NCBI GenBank assembly: GCA_016800925.1
Contig: JABCPU010000292.1
Span: 21,423 to 85,422, forward strand
DNA: 64,000 bases
Direction of reading: 5' to 3'
Source: Suillus spraguei
Lineage: Eukaryota > Basidiomycota > Agaricomycetes > Boletales > Suillaceae
The notes below the pieces were generated by a model. It was given only the letters and a program-made list of their open reading frames with translations, made no database searches and was not told the DNA's origin. Of this stretch, positions 56,958-64,000 are shown piece after piece (positions within the stretch are counted from its first letter, which is position 1; each line of letters starts with the position of its first letter). The translations under genes and the position numbers were made by a program.

Positions 56958-59038
56958 ATGCCGAAGATGAAATGTATGCATTGCAATGTAGTGCTTGAAC
57001 GCTACGAATTGCCACACCATATACGAGAACTCCATGCCTTCAACAACTCATCGAATCCTGGGCAACCCAACCGAAATGGGCAAGCCAGGGCAAACACCCA
57101 GCCAGCTCCTGTCATCACTCGACCGGACCGTGGAACATTCCAATTGGAGATCCAATGCATCGTGGATGCGTTCACTGCCTTGCCAGACCAGCTGAGACAA
57201 GCGTGCAGCGAGAGCGTTGGGAACCTGCCTGTTCTTGGGGTGAGTCGATCAACGTTGCAATAGTAAGTCGGTATCGTGATTTGCGCTGCCATCAGGCGCT
57301 GTATGCGTACACCTTCACGCATCTTCAACTGTGCGCTCCAGAGAAACAAAGGTCGGGGTCATATCTTCGAACCAGTGCTTTGAATTCTCATGCACGACAC
57401 CAGTCTTGTCGCTGAACTTGAAGACCTAAAGGCGAGGTTGATCAGTGAAGGCGATGCCTGTCTTTTGAATTTAAAGACTACGAAGGAAGGTCTTGTTCGC
57501 ATTCTACAGACGGTGTGTAAAGCTCTGGTTGGTGAGAGGTCTACTAAACGGTATGAATAGTCACAAGTGGATAAGCACATTTGCAATACTGGCCTGATCA
57601 ACGAGAAGAGACTGCACGACCTCGACATCAATAACATAGGAGCGTTGATTGTCGAGCACACAACATCGAATGAGCATGCCCACGCTTTCTATGCTGATGT
57701 CAATGCACAATTCATGGTCGAGATACTGCAAAATGTAAGCGCTAATTTAAGGTTCCACAGTCGCTCTTTGACATTTGTAATAGCTACTTACGACTCGGTC
57801 TGGAACTATGGAAAAATATAGAAGGTATCTGGTGAATGCTGTGTTTAAACTTTCCAGGAAATCCGGACGGTTCCCACAGAGTTTGCAACTCCGTCGCATT
57901 CAGGACTTGAAACATACCAAATTTCATGGGGGGTATGGCTTGATCTATCAAGGCAAACTAAATGGCCGCCTTGTTGCCGTGAAAAAGGTGCTAGAGGGTA
58001 ATCGTTCACCAGAACAATTTCATAAAGTTAGTAATTTCGATTGAGACGGTGACAGAGGTTCACACGTTATCATGCATTGTAGTCGTTTTCTAACGAAGCG
58101 GTGATCTGGTACTATGTGCGACATGCAAACTGTCTTCCGTTCTACGGCATATACGTTGATGATGGCGCTGAGAAGACCTGGTGTCTCGTATCCCCCTGGA
58201 TGACAGACGGTCATGTTAATCACTACCTTAAGGAGCATCGTGATGCTGACAGGTATCCGCTAGTAAGTACAACTTAATTTTATACCAAGAGATCCAGCTT
58301 ATGGTAGTGGAGATCTTGGATGTCGCACGCGGCCTAGAATACCTGCACTCGATGGAGCCAGCAGTGAGTCATGGCGACCTGAAAGGCGTAAGTGTATGCG
58401 CCTACCCGGGATTCTGGAGAGTTCAGCTTTGCATTTGTAGGTCAATATCTTGATAACGTCTTCCGGGCGTGCATGCATAGCAGATTTTGGAATTGTAACC
58501 GCTCGAGACTCTCATATTCAAATGACCACAGCGTCATCCGGCGTCATAGGGACACTGAACTTTATGGCTCCAGAACTTCTAGATGCAGGGAGTGTAGCTG
58601 ATCTCCAGAAGTTTGACAGAAGGCGGTGTGATATGTATGCATTGGCTTGCGTCTGTTATGAGGTAAGAGGAAAAAAGTTCATTTGGCTTGACCTCACAAA
58701 ACTTGCAGATGTTTACTGGGATGTACCCGTTTAAAAACTGGACGAATCTCAACTTGAAGCCCTTGGTGCTGAGGGGACAGCGGCCAGAGCGACCACTTGA
58801 GGTTCACCAAGTCTTAGACGACTTTATGTGGAACCTCATGAAAGCCCTGTGGGCACACAACCCGAGAGAACGACCAACAGCAGAACAAGTGTGCGAGCAA
58901 ATCTCTAACAAAATGGATACCGAGAAGAAAAATACCGTGCGCCCGTTGCCTGAAGTGGAGTGGGATGTAGGTTTTCTGGCTGACGTCGGCATGACGATGG
59001 TGACAGAAGATCCTTTCGCGCTCGCGCATACGTACTAG
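56958..59038 (+). CDS. Protein kinase with N-terminal zinc-finger-like motif
   Basis: Nine exons: 56958-57239, 57296-57351, 57404-57512, 57561-57734, 57784-58026, 58083-58262, 58313-58387, 58441-58662 and 58709-59038. The frame is exact, 556 residues. Residues 6-26 (CMHCNVVLERYELPHHIREL-H) look like a C2H2 finger, and a helical linker follows. The kinase domain has FHGGYGLIYQGKL (a shortened glycine loop), VAVKK (Lys about 274), HGDLKG (Asp about 370; HGD instead of HRD), ADFG (Asp about 388), GTLNFMAPELL and DMYALACVCYEMFTG. HGD is common in fungal tyrosine-kinase-like enzymes. The exon 6-7 junction has a second possible acceptor (58,298) in the same frame. That the finger and kinase are one gene rests on frame-keeping introns at 57,240-57,295 and 57,352-57,403. 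Confidence 0.82.
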
Positions 59039-59769
59039 TAGGCTTAAACTTGTGTAAAAGTATGTTGTACAATTGTTTTGGCCATATATATAAGATGCTT
59101 AAATGCTGCCACTCTGACCTGTGAGCGCTTGAGTACTGACATTTAGATTCAGAAGGATCACCGTGACAGCCTGAGGGCAGTACTGACCACTGATCAAGTG
59201 GCAGAAGTAGTACTAGTCAGTAAAAGTAAATCGTTCCTTCTATATGTCTTAAAGGTCTACTTTAATGTCAGTTCCCTTGCTGAAGCAGGGCCAATTTCTG
59301 CACAACTACCAGTATGTGCAAAAAACCGGTCAGCGAGATGACCTCAGACTACCCTATTAAGCCACTGGAGGTTCACTTTAGTATAGGTACATGAGGACCG
59401 GTTCAAGATATTTCCCATCTCCTGTGGCTGCTGCCTCCTCCAAATAGCGAAGAACGTACCACTGGCCTTCATGCTGCTCGTCCTTGACTGAGTCACCTTC
59501 AATAAATGCCTGGAATCCCACGTACAGTTGGCATATCATCATAGTAATATATCCATAACACATTCATGTTTTCATCAGCTGACGCTGTTGTACATGCTTG
59601 TCTACTCAACAGGCTTGTTTGATTATTGCGATTAACTCTGAGGAGCTCGTGAATGATCTCAGAGTCCGACCTGCATTAATTGGAACATTCAGTACAGACT
59701 TCATAGTGACATGTAATGTCCATTGAGCTTTTGACCAAATATTTTGGATTCGATTTCGATCAGCCTCAC
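59039..59769. other. Intergenic, no gene recognised
   Basis: Short ORFs only. The next tandem duplication begins at about 59,770. Confidence 0.45.
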
Positions 59770-60851
59770 ACCATGTTTATTCTAGCTACACTTCAATTCC
59801 GATAATGTAATATCGTGTCAGGGGGAGAGGTACAGTGATATCCGTCCAGAAACAAATACACAAAATCAGCAAATAAGAGACGAAAAAAGTGGCGTTAATG
59901 CATTGTGGTAAGGTCTGTGGACGGGCTTAGTTCTTCAGACGATTCGGCGCTGTTTTAGCACTGTCTTCAGCGTCGCTCGCCTTAAACATGACTACGAAGA
60001 TCGCCATCCGAGTTTGCACTATGGTTTCCACCTTCTTTGCTGCTTCTGCTAACTGCCTGGCTCTTGCAGAACGAACTGGCCAGTAGGCTGCAACCGCAGA
60101 CGCCGCGGACACTGCCGTGGAGGGCATCGCATGCATCGCCGTGGTCAAGGCCGCACCCGCCGCCGCACCCCTCTCCGTGGACAACGCTGCGCGCACAGCC
60201 ACCGCTGTGGTTAACGCTGCACCCACCGCTGTGATCAACACGTACCCACCGCCGTGATCAACGCTGCACCCACTGCGGCCAACGCTGGCACAACGCCGTG
60301 CTCACACCCGCCGCCGTGATCAATGATGTACCCGCTGCCGCGACCAATGCCGCACCCACACCCACTGCCGTGATCAACGATGTACCCACCGCCACGACCA
60401 ATGCCGCGCCCACACCCACCGCCGTGATCAACGCTGCACCCGCTGCGGTGAACGCCGCACACACCGCCACGACCATTGAAAATACCGCGACTGGCACAGC
60501 CAAGAGGAAGAAAGGCATGCAGCGCAGAAGTTTGTAAACTTCACACTGCCAAGAAGGGTGTGTAGTAACGTGTTTTCCGTATGCGTCTGCGTCCGACCCA
60601 ACCTAGAATAATATTAACTAATTGTGGACTGCAGAACTTCAAGCGTCACTCACCTATGTATGGATTACAACAATGTAAATGCGGCGTGCAGGATAACGAC
60701 TCTGCAGGCAAGACAACGGAAGACGATTTGATAAGCGATAAGCAGGTGTACAGGTCTTGTACTTGTCCAGACAGACACGAGCCGACATGAGGCTGGTACG
60801 GACAATTCCGGTAGCTTTTGATGTGTTACGCCGAGGGTAGAATAGAACCAT
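59770..60851. repeat. Tandem duplication, copy A
   Basis: Aligns with 61,196-62,165 over nearly its whole length. Shared text includes CATGTTTATTCTAG, GTGTCAGGGGGAGAGGTACA and CACCTATGTATGGATTA, plus an intron. It carries an internal array of 24-33-bp GC-rich units (GCCGTGATCAACG) at about 60,170-60,480 that is longer here than in copy B. Confidence 0.85.
59936..60851 (-). pseudogene. Ala/Gly-rich hydrophobic repeat protein, copy A (frame broken)
   Basis: On the minus strand an exon (60,851-60,654: SKATGIVRTSLMSARVCLDK, YKTCTPAY...) joins across a 51-nt intron (60,603-60,653, GTGAGTG...TTCTAG). Hydrophobic text follows (FFLLAVPVAVFSMVVAVCAA), then repeats of the type GAALITAVGVGAALVVAVGT. 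The frame changes within the repeat near 60,240-60,300. Another frame then continues to RQLAEAAKKVETIVQTRMAI, FVVMFKASDAEDSAKTAPNR and a stop at about 59,927. Because the array is in a repeat, the break may be a real frameshift. No family recognised. Confidence 0.4.
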
Positions 60852-61081
60852 CTGTTGACAAGAAATTGTAGATCAAATCATCAGATCTTCATGTGAAGTT
60901 ATATCATAGAGTCTATGCGGCTAAGTGGAGAGATATTACAAGCAGGCCGCTGGCGTGGGCAGGGCGCGTCTGGAATATAATAACAAAGCAGTATACATGA
61001 GGACCGTGGGAATATACAAACACTTTAGATTAAAGGATCATCGACTTCGTACCGACCAGCGGGACTTTGTAATGTCCATTA

Positions 61082-61195
61082 CTATGGAAAGCCAGACTAC
61101 CTTCCACATCTCAGAACTTTTCTAATAAAGTAAATGCTTTCATTGGCCTCCGAACACCCTGTGCGACCATTATGTAGATTTATTCCCGCTCACAT
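61082..61195 (+). repeat. Dispersed repeat, second copy
   Basis: Starts CTATGGAAAGCCAGACTACC and ends GATTTATTCCCGCTCAC; matches 7,768-7,905. It abuts the left edge of duplication copy B. Confidence 0.65.
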
Positions 61196-62165
61196 CATGT
61201 TTATTCTAGCCACACTTTAATTGACTGACAGGAAAACTCATATAGTGTAACAAAACGAATTCCGATCATGTAATATCGTGTCAGGGGGAGAGGTACAGTG
61301 ATATCCGTCCAGAAACAAATACACAAAACTAGCGAACAAAAGACAAAAAAGTGCCGTTAACGCATTGTGGTGAGGCCCATGGACAGGCTTACTAGTTCTT
61401 CCGGACGATTCTGTGCTATTTTAACACTGTCTTCAGCGTCGCTCGTCTTGAACATGATTACGAGGGTCCCCATCCCAGTCTGCACGTTTCCACCTTCTTT
61501 TGCTGCTTCTACTAATTGCTTGGCTCACGCACCCCTCTTCCTGGAGAACGCATATCCACCACACTGGTAAACGCTGCGTACAGCACTCACTGTGGTAAAC
61601 GCTACGCGTACAGCCTTCACTGTGGTGAACGCTGCACCCGCCACCTTACCCACAGCCGTGATCAACGCCGCGCCCCCACCCACCGCCGTGGCCAACACCG
61701 CGCCCCCACCCATCGCCGTGGTCAACGCTGCACTCGCTGCGGTCAACGCCGCACACACCGCCGCGACCACCACAGTGACTGCCGCCGCGAACATTGCCAC
61801 GACTGCTGCCGCGACCATTGAAGATACCACGACGGCACAGCCACGAGTGGGGCGAAGAGGAAAACAGGCATGCAGTGCACAGAAACTTGTGGACTTCACA
61901 CTGCCGAGAAGGGTATCGTAGTAACGTGTGCGTCCGACGCAACCTAGAATAAGATTAACCAATTGTGGACTCCAAGCTTCACTCACCTATGTATGGATTA
62001 TAACAATGTAAATGCAGCGTGCAGGACGACGACCTGCAGGTAGAACAATGGAAGACGATTTGATAAGGGATAAGCAGGGTACAGGTCTTATACTTGTCCA
62101 GACAGACAGACACGAGGCTGGTACGGACAATTCCGGTAGCTTTTGATGCAAAAGACGCATAAATT
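61196..62165. repeat. Tandem duplication, copy B
   Basis: Second copy of 59,770-60,851 in the same orientation, offset by about 1.4 kb, with a shorter internal GC-rich array (about 61,560-61,830). Confidence 0.85.
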
Positions 62166-62176
62166 TCGCTCGTCAA
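61525..62176 (-). CDS. Ala/Gly-rich hydrophobic repeat protein, copy B
   Basis: Minus strand: exon 62,176-61,987 (SKATGIVRTSLVSVCLDKYK...HLHCYNPYIG), a 43-nt intron (61,944-61,986, GTGAGTG...TTCTAG), then an open frame from CVGRTRYYDTLLGSVKSTSF through MVAAAVVAMFAAAVTVVVAA and repeats (ALTTAMGGGAVLATAVGGGA) to a stop at 61,525. The text shared with the end of copy A (KTSDAEDSVK) lies beyond this stop in another frame, so the 3' end may be truncated or spliced. Long hydrophobic repeats suggest membrane association. Function unknown; the first exon may be non-coding. Confidence 0.4.
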
Positions 62177-62779
62177 AAAGAAGTTTGATGCTTATTCTAT
62201 GCTCTCGATGTTCAGTTGGCTTGGGGTGAGGCAATGGTCGGAATGACATTCGGAGTGTGGTATAGTTTATACATGAAACTTTGCAGTGTTTACTAACAAT
62301 ACGAGAGAGGAGTTTGGGTAAAAGCCTGTAGGGCTCGGAGACCAGTTCTTGCTTGGACCACCTTCACCTTCGTCGATAACCTTGCGCTTGCTTTGTGGTC
62401 GTTAGCGAATGTGGTGGTAGTGATAGATATATTTCAACATCACCTGATAGATACGCGGCCATTCTTGTTGAAGCTGTGCAAAGATTTTTGAGTATAAATA
62501 CCCTGATGCATAATTAGAATCACAGGACGAAAAGATTCAAAACAACAATGCTCACATATCTATGTCGGTAGTGAGGTAAGACTAAGATCACGAGGGCTGA
62601 ATGGGGCTGGCTCGGTGACGTTGCGAGTTGAGCGTAGTATGCAGAGAACAAAACAGACCTATCATATTTCATGCAGATCACGGCGGCACGAGCGCCAATC
62701 CTCAACCCGATCAATTCAATACAAGATTGACAACGGACGCCCAAATTCGCAGAGTATAGCACTAAAGACGGCACTAGGT
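62177..62779. other. Intergenic, no gene recognised
   Basis: Nothing beyond short ORFs. Confidence 0.4.
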
Positions 62780-63449
62780 CAGACAAAGAGGAAGAAATTG
62801 AGAGAAGAAATCAGTGTCACACAAGACATGGGAGCCAACGATGAGGAGCACGTTGGCGGACATGGTGAGCGAGTTAATTGCATGACTTTCGATGGGCATA
62901 GGAATTGCAGAGTGTATGATGACAGCAAGCTAGACTGCATATAGATGGGCGGACGTTTTCATAGCTCAGTTTTTCAAGGCGGCAAGCGTCGACACCCAAG
63001 GGGCAGAGAAGGCAGCGGACAATCGTACGATGGTACCAGGGACCAGGTGGCATCATCAACAATAGAAGCCAGATATGCCAAAGGGGGAGATACACAAAGC
63101 GCAAGACACCTCTACACCATATGTGTTCCACCTCTGCAGCGAGCAACGTGCTACGTATCCTTGGACAATCGGGCGGGAGTTGAAAGATCTCAAGTCTAAC
63201 TGCGCCGTTGCAGGGAAAGGAATCGGCGTGTACAGTTCGAAAAAGAAGTTGGTCCTTGAAATAACATGAAGAGCTTTGTTTACCAAGAATGAACAGCCGC
63301 GAGCGCATGCTTACTACTGGAAAAAGTTGCGAGAAACGAGTCAAGGAAGCCCAGAACACACATCAAGCTCTCCAAATGATCTTAATATTGTCATTGAAGA
63401 TTGGGTACTAGATGGTGGTCGGGAGACGAAGTTCGAGAAAGGAATCGAT
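62780..63449 (+). CDS. Weak multi-exon coding signal, unknown
   Basis: Three protein-like stretches occur in order but in different frames: WADVFIAQFFKAASVDTQGA...RTMVPGTRWHH (about 62,946-63,060), PYVFHLCSEQRATYPWTIGR then ELKDLKSNCAVAGKG (about 63,075-63,269), and RAHAYYWKKLRETSQGSPE then DLNIVIEDWVLDGGRETKF (about 63,300-63,449). Introns could connect them but no complete model was found. No family recognised. A gene or a decayed one. Confidence 0.3.
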
Positions 63450-63817
63450 TAAGGTGAGTCGGGGATTGGCGCTCGCCGCCGCAACAATTTATATAGCGAA
63501 CTCTAAAAATCTGCACGAGAATATGACATGTCCATACGGATGTAAACCAGACACAACAACACCGTGACGTGCGCAAGAGTACAATATCTACTATGAAATG
63601 AGAGAGCCGACTATAAGCCTGTACCAGTCGAAAATATGTCTGGATGGTATCCGGTGTGTGGACGACTGTAATGAAAGTCAAAGACTCGGGAATAGAAAAA
63701 TTAAATTATGTAAGAAGCTCCAAAACTCTTTCAATCAATAAAGAATACATGATGATAAATTCAGTACGAGTATAATTTATATAAGCCATTGACCATAGAA
63801 CTCAACGACGTTCTGAA

Positions 63818-64000
63818 ATGTCTCAGCCCCATCAGACCTCTACTAACCCCAAGTTATCACAAGGCTGTGAGTACTTTTAACCTAATATTTTATTATGCAG
63901 TCCCTGATCGACATCTGACCGCGTCAGCCCAGGCAAGGAAGGTTGTGACTGGCCCCATAATATACACCACCCAGGCGTCATTTGTGGTTCTGGTGTCATT
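63818..64000 (+). CDS. 5' end of a gene cut by the window edge
   Basis: A TATA-type box TATATAAG (about 63,778) precedes ATG 63,818 by about 40 nt. The first exon reads MSQPHQTSTNPKLSQG. A short intron (63,867-63,900, GTGAGTACTT...CTAAT...TATGCAG, 34 nt, unusually short) leads to FPDRHLTASAQARKVVTGPI and IYTTQASFVVLVS, open to the end. Too little to name a family; the hydrophobic end may start a membrane segment. Confidence 0.4.

Noticed and set aside
61592..61921. Plus-strand ORF rich in TAVINAAPPP repeats
   Set aside because: The intron with good splice signals and the conserved exon text are on the minus strand in both copies.
62874..63359. 161-codon minus-strand ORF
   Set aside because: It is antisense to more protein-like plus-strand text and has no family resemblance.

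Overview
The window is nuclear DNA of a filamentous mushroom-forming fungus (Basidiomycota, Agaricomycetes). Genes are split by many short introns (mostly 45-65 nt, GT...AG). The protein families are typical of agarics: basidiomycete 7-TM proteins, UstYa/DUF3328 proteins, Plavaka transposase, DUF6532, an expanded G-alpha subfamily and F-box/LRR proteins. Exon joins were worked out by hand from reading frame and splice signals; those given explicitly keep the frame exactly.

0-28.8 kb is a fast-evolving accessory region. A complete prolyl-iminopeptidase-like gene lies at the left edge. Two copies of a roughly 4 kb unit follow (3.2-7.1 kb and 22.1-26.4 kb), each holding a UstYa-like gene, a convergent peptidase remnant and a 7-TM gene. 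UstYa is broken in copy 1 and intact in copy 2; both 7-TM genes are intact. A third, divergent UstYa-like gene and a 60-residue ORF with a hydrophobic N-terminal half follow at 26.7-28.8 kb.

Between the two units is a 15 kb transposon island. It contains GGCC-rich repeats around tRNA-like Pol III units (7.4-9.3 kb), a complete Tc1/mariner element with TA target duplication (9,940-11,556), and a large Plavaka-type element (about 11.6-21.9 kb). The large element carries a decayed transposase, an unknown minus-strand gene and a DUF6532-like gene. Three solo LTRs with perfect 5-bp target duplications interrupt the DUF6532-like gene.

29-39 kb holds an F-box/LRR gene, an 11-exon flavin monooxygenase, a decayed WD40 gene and a multi-pass membrane protein with a low-complexity tail. 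41.7-52 kb is the conserved part: a family-2 glycosyltransferase, an Ariadne-type RBR ubiquitin ligase divergent from cytosolic lysyl-tRNA synthetase, and a small mitochondrial membrane protein. 54-59 kb has an atypical G-alpha subunit (13 exons, one GC-AG intron, a 9-nt exon) and a protein kinase with an N-terminal zinc-finger-like motif. 59.8-62.2 kb is a tandem duplication of an Ala/Gly-rich gene, followed by weak coding signals and a gene cut by the right edge.

The UstYa-like proteins, peptidase, monooxygenase and small putative secreted peptide could belong to a peptide-modifying pathway. That is a hypothesis; no repetitive RiPP precursor was found.
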